Below are positions 1-9,617 of a stretch of 64,000 bases of DNA, piece by piece. The notes beneath the pieces are model-generated. The model ran no database searches. It had not been told where the DNA came from and saw only the letters and a list, made by a program, of their open reading frames with translations. The position numbers and the translations under genes are program-made. The stretch covers positions 124,001 through 188,000 of the forward strand of contig CAJQPY010000004.1 in assembly GCA_905480335.1 (NCBI GenBank), given 5' to 3'. The DNA is from an uncultured Ilumatobacter sp. Lineage in GTDB: Bacteria; Actinomycetota; Acidimicrobiia; Acidimicrobiales; Ilumatobacteraceae. Every line of letters begins with the position of its first letter. Positions within the stretch are counted from its first letter, which is position 1.

Positions 1-505
1 ACCTGAGGTCGAGCTGCATCAGCACCATCGTGCGCCAGGTGTCGAATGTGAACCCGATGTCGGGCATGCGCCCCACTTCGATGAAGCCACGCCGTGCGTG
101 AAACGCCACCGACCGCCCATTGGACGCGTCAATCGTGGCGATCATTTGGCGGAGTCCGTTTTCTCGGGCGATCGACTCGAGTTCGTCCATCAACGCGTCC
201 GCGGCGCCGATGCCGCGTGCCGTGTTGTCGACATACACTGAGTGCTCGCAGACGAAGCGGAATCCCTCGCGCACCCCGCTGTCGCGGAAGTCGCCGTAGC
301 TTGCGACGCCGACGACGTGCCCATTGTGTTCGGCGACGAGGACGGGGCGATCTGCTGCGGTGCGGTCATGCAACCAGGCGAGACGATCAGCGTGGGTGTG
401 CAAACGCTCGGTCCACTCTGCATCGCCGACTGGGATCGACTGATTGAAGATGTCGGTGATCTGGCTTACATCGCCTTCGGTGGCGGGTCGGATCTGCACT
501 GCCAT
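1..505 (-). CDS. GNAT family N-acetyltransferase (phosphinothricin acetyltransferase-like), C-terminus cut by window edge
   Basis: Reverse strand reads MAVQIRPATEGDVSQITDIFNQSIPVGDAEWTERL...VYVDNTARGIGAADALMDELESIARENG...FHARRGFIEVGRMPDIGFTFDTW; typical PAT/GNAT layout. Absent from ORF track because it runs off the edge. Confidence 0.85.
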   Translation of the reverse strand, partial: MAVQIRPATEGDVSQITDIFNQSIPVGDAEWTERLHTHADRLAWLHDRTAADRPVLVAEHNGHVVGVASYGDFRDSGVREGFRFVCEHSVYVDNTARGIGAADALMDELESIARENGLRQMIATIDASNGRSVAFHARRGFIEVGRMPDIGFTFDTWRTMVLMQLDLR

Positions 506-542
506 GAAGTAATCAGTGTGCCACCTGCGCGAGGATCCTGGC

Positions 543-1802
543 ATGGCCGATCAGCCTGCACTCGACGACCCGATGCCACTCGAAGAGGTGAACTTTTTTG
601 ATCCAGCGATCAACGACTGCCCGTACCACGCATATCGCGCGCTACGCGACGAGGCACCGGTGTGGTTCGACGAGCGGCTCAAAGCGTTCGTGGTCACGCG
701 TCACGAAGATGTTCTGGCGGTTCTGCGCGACACGGAGCGGTTCAACAACGCGCAGCGGAGGGGATCACGCCCGCAGGTGCAGGCCCTGTACGAGGAGAAG
801 GGCTGGGTTCCCGGAAGGACCCTGGCCGGGCGTGATGATCCGAATCACCGTGAGATGCGACGACTCTTCGACCACGCGTTCCGACCGAAGAAACTGCGCG
901 GGCTCGAGCCGCAGATCGAGGGTCTTGCGCACAAGTTGATAGATGATTTCATCGATGCTGGCGAGTGCGACTGGGTGCAGCAGTTTGCGGTGCCGCTTCC
1001 GCTCGTGGTGATCGGGATGCAGATGGGCGCAGACCCGAACGACATCTGGCGGATCAAAGCATGGACCGACGCATGGGTTCAACGCCTTGGATTGATGCAG
1101 ACACCTGACGAGGTGATCTGGTCGACCGAGATGGAGATCGAGGCCCAGCACTATTTCCAGCCGATCTTCGAGCGGCTGCGGGTAACCCCGGACAACACAC
1201 TGCTCTCTGACCTTGTCAACACTGCGATTCCGGAATGGGGTCGGTGCCTCACTGACGAGGAATTACATGCCGAGATGATGGCCGACACGTTCGTGGGTGG
1301 CTCGGAGACGACAACGAACGCACTGTCGGGTGGGGTCCGTCTGCTGATCGAACACCCGGACCAGTGGGATCGACTGAAGAGTGACACTGAGCGCTACCTC
1401 CCGGTTCTCGTGGAAGAGGTGCTGCGGCTGGAAGCGCCGGTGCAGCGGCTGATGCGTTCCGCTGCGGTTGATGTCGAGCTCCATGGGGTGACGATTCCCG
1501 CAGGGTCAATGGTGCTCGTCGGCTACTCCGCTGCAAACCGCGATGAACGGGTGATCGATGCCCCGGCTCGGTTTGACCTCAATCGAGATGATGCGAAGAA
1601 GCATCTCTCGTTCGGATTCGGCACTCACTTTTGCCTTGGGGCGCCGCTTGCACGGCGCGAATTGCTGCTCGGTTTCACTGCACTCGTCGATCGGATCGAG
1701 GAGATGTGGTTCCTCGACGACACCGATCTCACTATCGCACCGAACTACTTCCTTCGGGCGTTGCAGGAGTTGCGGATCGGGTTCCGACCGAGCGCTGGCT
1801 GA
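543..1802 (+). CDS. Cytochrome P450
   Basis: I-helix GGSETTTN, ExxR (EEVLR), heme-binding FGFGTHFCLGAPLARRE. Start at MADQPALDD preferred over the upstream ORF start. Confidence 0.95.
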   Translation: MADQPALDDPMPLEEVNFFDPAINDCPYHAYRALRDEAPVWFDERLKAFVVTRHEDVLAVLRDTERFNNAQRRGSRPQVQALYEEKGWVPGRTLAGRDDPNHREMRRLFDHAFRPKKLRGLEPQIEGLAHKLIDDFIDAGECDWVQQFAVPLPLVVIGMQMGADPNDIWRIKAWTDAWVQRLGLMQTPDEVIWSTEMEIEAQHYFQPIFERLRVTPDNTLLSDLVNTAIPEWGRCLTDEELHAEMMADTFVGGSETTTNALSGGVRLLIEHPDQWDRLKSDTERYLPVLVEEVLRLEAPVQRLMRSAAVDVELHGVTIPAGSMVLVGYSAANRDERVIDAPARFDLNRDDAKKHLSFGFGTHFCLGAPLARRELLLGFTALVDRIEEMWFLDDTDLTIAPNYFLRALQELRIGFRPSAG

Positions 1803-2661
1803 CCAAGGTGAAGGCGGTGACGCCGGCGATCACCAGGACCATTCCGACGACCTGGAGTCCCCGCACCTCCTCACCGAGGATCAGGAATGCAAAGAACACC
1901 GCAAGCGCTGGCTGCGAAGTCTGCATCACCGTGATCGTGGCGATCGGCAGGTGTTGTTGCGCAAACGCGATGCAGCCGTGGGCAATCATCCCGGTGAGAA
2001 TGGCGAGGGCGGCGGCGACGAGCCAGCCGCGTCGGGTCATGGACAAGATCTCCTCGCCAGCCAACACGATTGCCATCGGTATGGTCGTGATGAGGCCGAG
2101 CGGCATCATGCACGCCATAAACGTCACGGTGTCGACGCCATGCGCTCGGGCCCGCTTCGTAAAGAGGAGGTATCCGGTCCACGAGCACAAAACCAGCAGC
2201 ATGATCAGGTCGCCACCGACCGTTGCCGTGCCAGTCGATGGTCCAAAAAACAACACCATCGTCACCCCGATGATCGAAATCACGCCGAAGCGGAGCGCCG
2301 ACCAGTCAGGCCGCTCATTGAAGAAGTACGCGCCCGCAGGAACAACCAAGAGCGGGGTCATCGTGGCAATGAACTCCACATGGGCGATGCTGGTTTTTGT
2401 GACGGCGGTGAACAGCAGCGAGATGTTCACACCGAAGAACAGGCCGGCAGGCGCAACGAGTACCCATGTGTGGCGGTCGGGAAACGGTCGGCGCTGACCC
2501 GTCAGCACGATCCACCATGTCGCGACCGACAGCCACATTCGCCAAAACGCAAGCACGACTCCGGTGGCCCCGGACCATTTCACGATAGGTGTCGACAGCG
2601 AGAAGGCGACGACCGCTGCGGCCATTGCAATCAGCCCTGCGCTTGGGCGCCTACCGCTCAC
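1732..2661 (-). CDS. EamA/DMT-superfamily transporter
   Basis: About 10 hydrophobic segments with paired EamA-like halves (NEFIATMTPLLVVPAGAYFF..., LQVVGMVLVIAGV). Confidence 0.85.
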   Translation of the reverse strand: MSGRRPSAGLIAMAAAVVAFSLSTPIVKWSGATGVVLAFWRMWLSVATWWIVLTGQRRPFPDRHTWVLVAPAGLFFGVNISLLFTAVTKTSIAHVEFIATMTPLLVVPAGAYFFNERPDWSALRFGVISIIGVTMVLFFGPSTGTATVGGDLIMLLVLCSWTGYLLFTKRARAHGVDTVTFMACMMPLGLITTIPMAIVLAGEEILSMTRRGWLVAAALAILTGMIAHGCIAFAQQHLPIATITVMQTSQPALAVFFAFLILGEEVRGLQVVGMVLVIAGVTAFTLVSQRSVGTRSATPATPEGSSSVR

Positions 2662-2664
2662 GAC

Positions 2665-3417
2665 TCAGAATCCCGGCAGGTGGAGCCATGCGTCGCACGC
2701 GGCAGTGTCTCCGACCACGTTGATCGACCCTCGGTCGGAGCGACCCATTAATACCAACAGCAAGTCTGCAGCGAAGCCACGCAGCGCAGCGTCGCCGTTG
2801 CGGTGTTCGGTGGCCATCCGGTACTCGCCGCCCTCGTTCCAGACGATCCACTCGCCGGCACCATCCGGAAGGCCGTCGTCGGTGCACTGCACGTGGAGGC
2901 TCGGAGACGGTACGACCGATGCTTCGCGAGCGAAGATACGAGGGAGGGCGAGGTCGAAGAACTCGCCGATGCCCTCGGCGGCATTCGCGGATTCGAGTGA
3001 CGAGGTGCCTGATGCCGTCATTTCGGCGTCCCAGCGGTGAATCATCGTCTCTTGGGACTGCCGTCGAGCCCATACCCACGCCTTCTGTTCGGGTTCGAAC
3101 GGGTGCCAGGTCGGATCCTCTGGGTGTTTGGTCCCCAGTGTGGTGATCAATGTCTCGGCTCCGTCGAGCAGCCACGCGCTTAGCTCATCGCCGGAGGCAT
3201 TGGGTGCCGGTGATGAGTACTCCACCGTGGTCGGAGCTACGCCACTGTCGATCGCCTTGGTTGCCCAGCGCTGCACCGTGCCGGTGTGGGACACCAACTT
3301 GCGGAGGTCCCAGCCCGGACACGATTCGACGGGGGCCGACAGATCTCCGTTGGCCGCTGTTCTCGCCATCTTTTTCGAGTCCGAGCGAATTGCCAGCAGG
3401 TACGGATCGAGGTTCAC
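2665..3417 (-). CDS. Maleylpyruvate isomerase / mycothiol-dependent (MDMPI/DinB-like) family protein
   Basis: CPGWDLRKLVSHTGTVQRW and ETMIHRWDAEMTASG motifs; start placed at GTG (VNLDPYLL) behind a TACCGT box. Confidence 0.8.
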   Translation of the reverse strand: MNLDPYLLAIRSDSKKMARTAANGDLSAPVESCPGWDLRKLVSHTGTVQRWATKAIDSGVAPTTVEYSSPAPNASGDELSAWLLDGAETLITTLGTKHPEDPTWHPFEPEQKAWVWARRQSQETMIHRWDAEMTASGTSSLESANAAEGIGEFFDLALPRIFAREASVVPSPSLHVQCTDDGLPDGAGEWIVWNEGGEYRMATEHRNGDAALRGFAADLLLVLMGRSDRGSINVVGDTAACDAWLHLPGF

Positions 3418-3442
3418 AATCACCGACGGTAGCCTTCCGCCT

Positions 3443-4087
3443 ATGAGTCCCCTCGAAGCACTCGGCGGCGAGCCCGACAGCGCACCCGACAGCGAGCCGA
3501 TCATCACGATCACACCGGAGGCAATCGAGAACTTGCGTGAAATGCGCGACGATGAGCCAGAGGGTAATCAGCTCGGTCTGCGTTTGGCCATCGCTTCTGA
3601 CGCCGGCGAGGACTTTCGCTACGACCTTTCGTTCGAGGAGTTCCTGAAGGCGGCGTTCACCGACGAGGTACGAACGCACGACGATATGAAAGTCATCATT
3701 CCAGGTGACGACGTTGCGATGCTCACCGGTGCCACGCTCGACTACACGTCAACGCAAGGTCTCGTGATCCGCAATCCGAACAAGCCTGAAGTGCCTAACG
3801 TCGAGGGGCTGATTAACGATGACGTTCTGTCAGCGGAGGTCGAGGCGCTCGTGGCCGCCGAGGTCAACCCGGCACTAGCTGCGCACGGCGGCTTCGTCAC
3901 GTATGTCGGCCATGACGGCGAGGGCACGGCATACATGACCATGGGTGGCGGTTGCCACGGGTGTTCGATGAGCAAGATGACGATGCTCGACGGTGTCCAG
4001 ACAATGTTGTCCGAGGCAATCGAGGGTATCGATCAGGTAAGGGACCTCACTGATCACACCACCGGTGCCAACCCGTTCTACTCCTGA
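3443..4087 (+). CDS. nfuA: NfuA-like Fe-S scaffold (degenerate HesB-like domain plus NifU C-terminal domain)
   Basis: C-terminal AHGGFVTYVG...GGGCHGCSMSKMTM with CxxC; N-terminal IscA/HesB-like fold segment lacking cysteines. Confidence 0.85.
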   Translation: MSPLEALGGEPDSAPDSEPIITITPEAIENLREMRDDEPEGNQLGLRLAIASDAGEDFRYDLSFEEFLKAAFTDEVRTHDDMKVIIPGDDVAMLTGATLDYTSTQGLVIRNPNKPEVPNVEGLINDDVLSAEVEALVAAEVNPALAAHGGFVTYVGHDGEGTAYMTMGGGCHGCSMSKMTMLDGVQTMLSEAIEGIDQVRDLTDHTTGANPFYS

Positions 4088-4276
4088 ACCCGGAGCGCGC
4101 AATCCTGCAGTTTTTAGGATGGTGCAAAGGACCGGCATGCTTGACCGCACTCTTGGTGGCGGCCGAGCTTTTCTGACCACCCGTGACCTCATGTACGTAT
4201 AAACGTGTGCTGGTTTCGATCTCCTCGACGGTTGCCTCAAGCTTCAGCCCGTGCAGGGTGTTCATATCGCTACGTA

Positions 4277-4567
4277 TTAGTGCGCCACCAGATCGTGTGT
4301 GTCGGGTCGTTCCCTGAGGTACTCGGCGGCGTAGGAGCAGGTCGGACGAATGGTGTGGCCGTTGTTGCGGAGGGACTCGATCACACCGTTCATGAGCACG
4401 GCAGCAAAGCCCCGACCGCGGTACGGCTGAAGGGTTTCGACGTGGGGAATGGTCACTACGCCATCGTCGAGGGAGTAGTCCGCATGGCCGACAATCTCTC
4501 CATTCAGACGGAGTGTAAAACGGAGCGACTCCGCGTCATCGGTAACGGTCAGGTCGGATGCGGACAT
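4277..4567 (-). CDS. Small GNAT-like (YjdJ/GtlB-type) N-acetyltransferase
   Basis: LNGEIVGHADYSLDDGVVTIPHVETLQPYRGRGFAAVLMNGVIESLRNNGHTIRPTCSYAAEYL. Confidence 0.85.
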   Translation of the reverse strand: MSASDLTVTDDAESLRFTLRLNGEIVGHADYSLDDGVVTIPHVETLQPYRGRGFAAVLMNGVIESLRNNGHTIRPTCSYAAEYLRERPDTHDLVAH

Positions 4568-4724
4568 TCGGACAGAGCGTAGGGGGTGTCCGCCGTCGCC
4601 CTGCGGTCGAATGTGTTACTGGGTCGACCCGCTACGGCGGTTCCTCCCGACCGGTTGCCTGCAGATCTGTTGATGGCAGATTTCGCTGCGCTGTTCGCCC
4701 AGAGCCCCCGGTACCGTCGACGCA

Positions 4725-6182
4725 GTGAGCGCCCCGATCGGCTTTACCTTCGATAATTCGTTCGTGCGCGACCTTGACGGTCTCTACGAGGCTTGGACCG
4801 CCACGACTGCTTCGGCTCCGGAGCTGGTGGTGTTGAACGATGAACTTGCCTGCGAACTGGGGGCCGACCCCGGTGCGCTTCGTTCGCCAGCCGGCGTCGA
4901 CGTCCTCGTTGGAAATGCAGTTCCCGAAGGCGCCGAACCGGTTGCGCAGGCATATGCGGGTCATCAGTTCGGGGGGTACTCGCCACGGCTTGGAGACGGG
5001 CGAGCCCTGCTTCTAGGCGAAGTTGTGGATGTCGACGGGGCTCGTCGCGACCTTCACCTCAAGGGATCCGGGCGTACCCCGTTTGCACGCTCTGGCGACG
5101 GCCTCGCCGTGCTAGGTCCGATGTTGCGCGAGTTCCTCATGTGTGAGGCCATGCACGCGCTCCGGATTCCGACGACCCGCGGTCTTGCTGTCCTCGCCAC
5201 TGGCGACACGGTGCTCCGCGAAACGCTCCAACCGGGTGCCGTCTTCGTGCGAGTCGCCTCAAGTCACCTCCGTGTAGGGACTTTCCAATACGCCTCGTCG
5301 CTGGACGATCCGTCGGTGCTGGCCAGATTGCTCGACTACACCATTGCGCGACATGCACCGGCAGTTGCACGTTCAGAAGCTCCGGCACTGGCATTCCTAG
5401 AGCAGGTCGTCGACGCCCAAGCGTCGCTGGTGGCGAAGTGGATGCTTGTCGGCTTCATCCACGGTGTGATGAACACCGACAACGTGACGATTTCTGGCGA
5501 GACGATTGACTACGGGCCGTGCGCGTTCATGGATACCTACGACCCTGCCACAGTATTCAGTTCGATCGACCACGGCGGCCGGTATGCATTCGGCAGCCAA
5601 CCTAAGATCACCGTGTGGAATCTGGCTCGCCTCGCCGAGCCGTTGCTTCCGTTTATCGACCCCGACCGGGACCGCGCCATCGAACGGGCAACAACCGTGT
5701 TGGAAGCCTTTCCTGGCCGTTTCCTTGCCCGCTGGACCGAGGGGGCGGCGGCCAAACTTGGGCTGTCGGCCATCCCCGTTGACGACGTGAACCTTGCTGA
5801 GGATTTCTTGGGGCTCCTCCAACAGGCAGGAGCTGACTTCACCCTGTCGTTCCGGTCGTTGGCCAGTGCCCTGCGTGGCGATGAGGCGCAACTACGGGCG
5901 CTGCTCGACAGTGCTGCGGGGTTCGACGCCTGGGTCCGGCGGTGGCGTTCGGCGGGGCCATCGGATGCCGATGCCATGGACTCCGTCAATCCGCTGTACA
6001 TACCGCGGAATCATCTGGTCGACGAGGCCCTGCGTGCGGCAACCGAGGGTGATCTCGAACCGTTTTCCACGCTTTTTAATGTGTTGCAGTCGCCGTTTGT
6101 TGAGCGTTCCAGTTGTGATCGGTTCGCGCTCCCTGCGCCCGATGAATTTGCTTGCGGCTTCCGAACCTATTGCGGTACCTGA
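4725..6182 (+). CDS. selO: Protein adenylyltransferase SelO (YdiU/UPF0061 family)
   Basis: [64 protein letters not shown]-terminal FRTYCGT. Confidence 0.97.
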   Translation: MSAPIGFTFDNSFVRDLDGLYEAWTATTASAPELVVLNDELACELGADPGALRSPAGVDVLVGNAVPEGAEPVAQAYAGHQFGGYSPRLGDGRALLLGEVVDVDGARRDLHLKGSGRTPFARSGDGLAVLGPMLREFLMCEAMHALRIPTTRGLAVLATGDTVLRETLQPGAVFVRVASSHLRVGTFQYASSLDDPSVLARLLDYTIARHAPAVARSEAPALAFLEQVVDAQASLVAKWMLVGFIHGVMNTDNVTISGETIDYGPCAFMDTYDPATVFSSIDHGGRYAFGSQPKITVWNLARLAEPLLPFIDPDRDRAIERATTVLEAFPGRFLARWTEGAAAKLGLSAIPVDDVNLAEDFLGLLQQAGADFTLSFRSLASALRGDEAQLRALLDSAAGFDAWVRRWRSAGPSDADAMDSVNPLYIPRNHLVDEALRAATEGDLEPFSTLFNVLQSPFVERSSCDRFALPAPDEFACGFRTYCGT

Positions 6183-6186
6183 TCGG

Positions 6187-6981
6187 TTAGCACAGCAGGT
6201 TGACGACCTCGGCATGGAGCAGGCCGTTGCTGCTGATTGCTGTGTCGTGCTCATGAGTTGCCTCGCCGAGGCGATCCGTGAAGCGACCCCCAGCCGCCTC
6301 GACGATCGGCTTGACGGCCGCAAGGTCGTATGGGGCGACCCCGACTGCGTCGATGGCAACGTCGATCGCTCCCTCAGCGACGAGCATGTGTTGCCAGAAG
6401 TCGCCCAGACTGCGAGTTCTCAAAGCCTGGTGCTGCAAAGTCATCAGCTGGGGGGTTCGGCCGAGGCGGTCCCAGCCGGAGTTGTGCGTCACGCTCACCT
6501 GAGCATCAGCAAGAGAGCCGACGAGCGAAACCTTCAGGTCCCGTTCGGTACCGTGCGCAGCCATGCGCGCGCCAAGGTGGAGGCCGCCCCACCACCGAAA
6601 GCCGAGGGCAGGCGCAGAGACCACACCGAGGACCGGTCCGCGTTCGGCGTGAACCAGCGCGATCAACGACGCCCAGATTGGAACGCCGCGAACATATCCC
6701 GAAGTGCCGTCGATCGGATCGATCACCCAACGCCACTCCGAATCGGCGGCGCCGGCGAGTCCGTGTTCCTCGCCGAATACGCCGTGGTGTGGGCGGGAGC
6801 GGATCAATCGCTCGACGATCAACGATTCGGCATGCCGGTCGATCTCGGTCACTTCGGTCTGGTTGTGCTTCCAGTCGACGGTGAAGTCGCGGTCGACGAA
6901 ATGGGGGAGTGTGAACAGGTCGACTGCGTCTGCGAGGCTCAGGGCCAGTTCGAGTTCGTCGTGCAGGTCAACGGGTGTCAT
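6187..6981 (-). CDS. hisN: Inositol monophosphatase-family phosphatase, histidinol-phosphatase-like
   Basis: GEEHG, WVIDPIDGTSGYVRGVPIWASLIAL and PYDLAAVKPIVEAAGGRFTD motifs. Confidence 0.88.
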   Translation of the reverse strand: MTPVDLHDELELALSLADAVDLFTLPHFVDRDFTVDWKHNQTEVTEIDRHAESLIVERLIRSRPHHGVFGEEHGLAGAADSEWRWVIDPIDGTSGYVRGVPIWASLIALVHAERGPVLGVVSAPALGFRWWGGLHLGARMAAHGTERDLKVSLVGSLADAQVSVTHNSGWDRLGRTPQLMTLQHQALRTRSLGDFWQHMLVAEGAIDVAIDAVGVAPYDLAAVKPIVEAAGGRFTDRLGEATHEHDTAISSNGLLHAEVVNLLC

Positions 6982-7829
6982 GTGGTCCCTTTGAAGTCGG
7001 GTGAGCGTTTTTCCTGGAGGGCAGCGAGCCCCTCGGCGGCGTCGGGGCCGAGGAAGTTGAGCATCTCGTAGGCCAACGACGCCTCGAAGTTTGGCAGCGC
7101 CTGGCGAAGCCAATGATTGAGTGCGCGCTTTGTCATCTGCGTTGCATCGACGGGTCCGGCCGCCAGCTTGCGGGCGATGCCGAGTGCCGTTGGCATCACC
7201 TCGGAGGTCGCGACGGCCTTGGAGACCAGGCCGATCCGTTCGGCTTCCCGGCCGTCGAGGAAGTCGGCGGTCAACAAGTAGTACTTAGCTTTTGCCATGC
7301 CGCAGAGCAGGGGCCAGATCGCGACGGCATGGTCACCCCCGGCGACTCCTATGCGGATGTGGCCATCGGTGAGTTTGGCTGCCTCGTCGATCACGCTTAC
7401 ATCGGCCATGAGTGCAACGGCCAAGCCAGCGCCGACGGCGACTCCGTTGATTGCCGACACGATTGGGGTGTCGCAGTCGATCATAGTGCGGACGATGTCG
7501 CCCGCTTCCTTCATTACCTGCATCGTTTGGGCGTAGTCACCCACCTGCTCGGCGATCCACTCGAGATCCCCGCCAGCGGAGAAGGCGCGCCCGGCTCCGG
7601 TGACGACCACCGCCCGCACGTCGCCGTCGTCGTTTATTTCGCGGAAGACGCGGGACAACTGCAGGTGCATGGCAGCATCGGTTGCGTTCATCGTGTCTGG
7701 GTCATCCAGGGTGATCTGTAGGACTCCGCCGGAGTGGTTGTCGGGCCAGTCAAAACGAAGTCGGTCGTACGGGGCGTAGCGGTCGGAGGTCACGCCACGA
7801 GACACTACGCGTCCTACCCATGTCATCAC
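6978..7829 (-). CDS. Enoyl-CoA hydratase/isomerase family protein
   Basis: AFSAGGDLEWI, INGVAVGAGLAVALMADVSVIDEAAKLTDGHIRIG; overlaps the hisN start by 4 nt (ATGA). Confidence 0.92.
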   Translation of the reverse strand: MMTWVGRVVSRGVTSDRYAPYDRLRFDWPDNHSGGVLQITLDDPDTMNATDAAMHLQLSRVFREINDDGDVRAVVVTGAGRAFSAGGDLEWIAEQVGDYAQTMQVMKEAGDIVRTMIDCDTPIVSAINGVAVGAGLAVALMADVSVIDEAAKLTDGHIRIGVAGGDHAVAIWPLLCGMAKAKYYLLTADFLDGREAERIGLVSKAVATSEVMPTALGIARKLAAGPVDATQMTKRALNHWLRQALPNFEASLAYEMLNFLGPDAAEGLAALQEKRSPDFKGTT

Positions 7830-8309
7830 TCGGACGGGTTGTCCACATCGTTGTCGTGTCGGACATGATGTGGCTATGCGAATTTGAGTTGAGGCTTCTG
7901 GTGCGCGGGAGGTCCGCTTGGTTGTCCCTGGCTAAACGAGTCGGTTTCTTGCGCCCAGTGGGTCGCAGAGTTGGTGGACAGGAGCTACTGCGGCCTGCTG
8001 GTTGACGACAGGGGTTGCGGGCCTGTCGATCTATCCATCGCATGCTGTTTCAACTCGGCTGGCGGGTGGACGATTTCGAGTAGTTTGGCGCCGCTGGCGG
8101 GCCCGACATGGCCGGACACTCGCTTCTAGTCGCGTGGCGCCTTTTTGGTTGTACGTCTCGGCCAACGTGTAGTGGGCGCCGCTTCCGTTCGCAGAGCAAG
8201 TTGCCGGTGGACGCAGGGGAACCATCGATCCAGCAGTCGGAGCGCCGATTTAGGGGCGCCACCATCCGGCTTGGGGTCCGGCGGTACGGAGCATCCTCGG
8301 ACTTCTGAC

Positions 8310-8408
8310 ATGACACCGCCGGCGGCAACGACCGTCGGGATGTCGATTGCGCTGGCGGCGCTGCTCTTCGATGCCGGCCTGGTACTTGTCAGCGCGACCA
8401 CTGATTAG
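8310..8408 (+). CDS. Possible 32-aa hydrophobic small protein in an orphan segment
   Basis: ATG-initiated MTPPAATTVGMSIALAALLFDAGLVLVSATTD followed 28 nt later by a terminator-like hairpin; no clear Shine-Dalgarno. Confidence 0.2.
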   Translation: MTPPAATTVGMSIALAALLFDAGLVLVSATTD

Positions 8409-8435
8409 TGCGAGGCGCAGCGTCCTGGGGGCTCT

Positions 8436-8473
8436 CTCGTCTTGATGTGCTTGTCAAGATGAGCTCGTTTTTC
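8436..8473 (+). terminator. Putative intrinsic terminator in the orphan segment
   Basis: CTCGTCTTGA-tgtgcttg-TCAAGATGAG (10-bp stem with one G.U) followed by CTCGTTTTTCG. Confidence 0.55.
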
Positions 8474-8616
8474 GCTGGAATCTTCATGCCCTGACCATGG
8501 TTTGGCTTGGGTTTCCGAGAATCTGCTGCAGGGAAGTGAGCGTGGGTTCGTTGATTGTCCTGAAGTGGCATCGGGATCGGTCACTCTTGAGCCTCGACCG
8601 ATTGTGGCGCTTACAG

Positions 8617-8635
8617 CGTTACTCACGACGTAACG
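8617..8635. promoter_or_regulatory. Operator-like palindrome over the SDR promoter
   Basis: CGTTAC-TCACGAC-GTAACG; the right arm overlaps a TAACGT -10-like box 6 nt before ATG 8643. Confidence 0.5.
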
Positions 8636-8642
8636 TCGGCAT

Positions 8643-9374
8643 ATGGACCTCGGGATCGAACGACGACGTGCGGCCGTGGCCGCAGGATCATCAGGGCTCG
8701 GCCTCGGGGCCGCCAAGGCGCTTGCGGCAGAAGGCACACGCGTCGTGGTCTGCGGCCGCGATCGTGACCGTCTCGATCGCGCGGTCGCAGAAGTCGGACA
8801 CGACGCCGTCGGTGTCGTCTGCGACGTCGGCTCGGCCGACGGAGGGGCAGAATTTGTTGGGGCTGCAGTTGAGGTGCTTGGCGGGCCGCTCGACATCCTC
8901 GTTCCGAACGCTGGCGGGCCACCACCCGGCACGTTCGCGTCAACCCCGGTCAATTCATACCCTGATGCTCTCGACTTGAACCTCATGTCGATTGTCGGCA
9001 TGTGCAAGGCCGCCGTGCCGGGAATGCAGGAGCGCGGCTGGGGTCGCGTGGTTGCGATCACATCGGTCTCGGTGCGTCAGCCGATCCCCGAAATCATTTT
9101 GTCGAATACGACTCGCGCGGGCGCAACGGCTTTCCTCAAGACGCTTGCTCTCGAAGTTGCTAACGACGGCGTCACGGTCAACACGGTGCAACCGGGTATG
9201 CACGACACCCCGCGACTGGGCGCGCTGTACTCCGACGAGCAGAAAGCGCAGATTCGGATGGGCGACGCCGATGACTTCGGAGCGATTGTCACATTTCTGT
9301 GCAGTGAGCAGGCGAAGTACGTGACGGGGCTGCAACTGCACGTCGACGGCGGCACATTCACCGGGCTGCAGTAG
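8643..9374 (+). CDS. SDR-superfamily oxidoreductase with non-canonical catalytic tetrad
   Basis: GSSGLGLGAAKALAAEG, LVPNAGG, VTVNTVQPG, LHVDGG; YxxxK replaced by SNTTRAG. Confidence 0.88.
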   Translation: MDLGIERRRAAVAAGSSGLGLGAAKALAAEGTRVVVCGRDRDRLDRAVAEVGHDAVGVVCDVGSADGGAEFVGAAVEVLGGPLDILVPNAGGPPPGTFASTPVNSYPDALDLNLMSIVGMCKAAVPGMQERGWGRVVAITSVSVRQPIPEIILSNTTRAGATAFLKTLALEVANDGVTVNTVQPGMHDTPRLGALYSDEQKAQIRMGDADDFGAIVTFLCSEQAKYVTGLQLHVDGGTFTGLQ

Positions 9375-9379
9375 CGGGT

Positions 9380-9600
9380 TTAGCCCATCCCAAGCGCAAC
9401 CGTGCCCAGTCGGCTGCGGTGCTCGGAGATCGGAGCGGCGAGTTCGAGCGTGTTGTTGTAAGTGTCGAAAAACTCGAAGCGCGCGATCCCGAATACCTGA
9501 GCCGACGAGATAGCCCCAGCCCTGCTCAAACAGCAATTTTGAGCGGCGATTGATACCGATCGGGTGCCCGGATTCAAAGCCGAACTCATCCGTCACGTCG
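9380..9600 (-). pseudogene. Possible frameshifted C-terminal gene remnant (perhaps VOC-like)
   Basis: Minus-strand VTDEFGFESGHPIGINRRSKLLFEQGWGYLVGSG continues plausibly only after a frame change into ARFEFFDTYNNTLELAAPISEHRSRLGTVALGMG*. Confidence 0.25.
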
Positions 9601-9617
9601 AGGGCGACGCGCCGGGC

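Noticed and set aside
1558-2751. 397-aa plus-strand ORF
   Set aside because: Antisense to the DMT transporter; composition dominated by H/R/D/Q repeats with no recognizable domain.
4047-4265. 72-aa minus-strand ORF MNTLHGLKLEATVEEIETSTRLYVHEVTGG...
   Set aside because: The N-terminal 30 residues look protein-like, but it overlaps the nfuA 3' end and degenerates; insufficient support for a gene, possibly a fragment.
4725-6182. Selenocysteine-containing SelO
   Set aside because: The C-terminus reads FRTYCGT with Cys and a normal stop; no in-frame UGA or SECIS evidence.
5794-7071. 425-aa plus-strand ORF
   Set aside because: Out of frame with selO, then antisense to hisN; shadow ORF.
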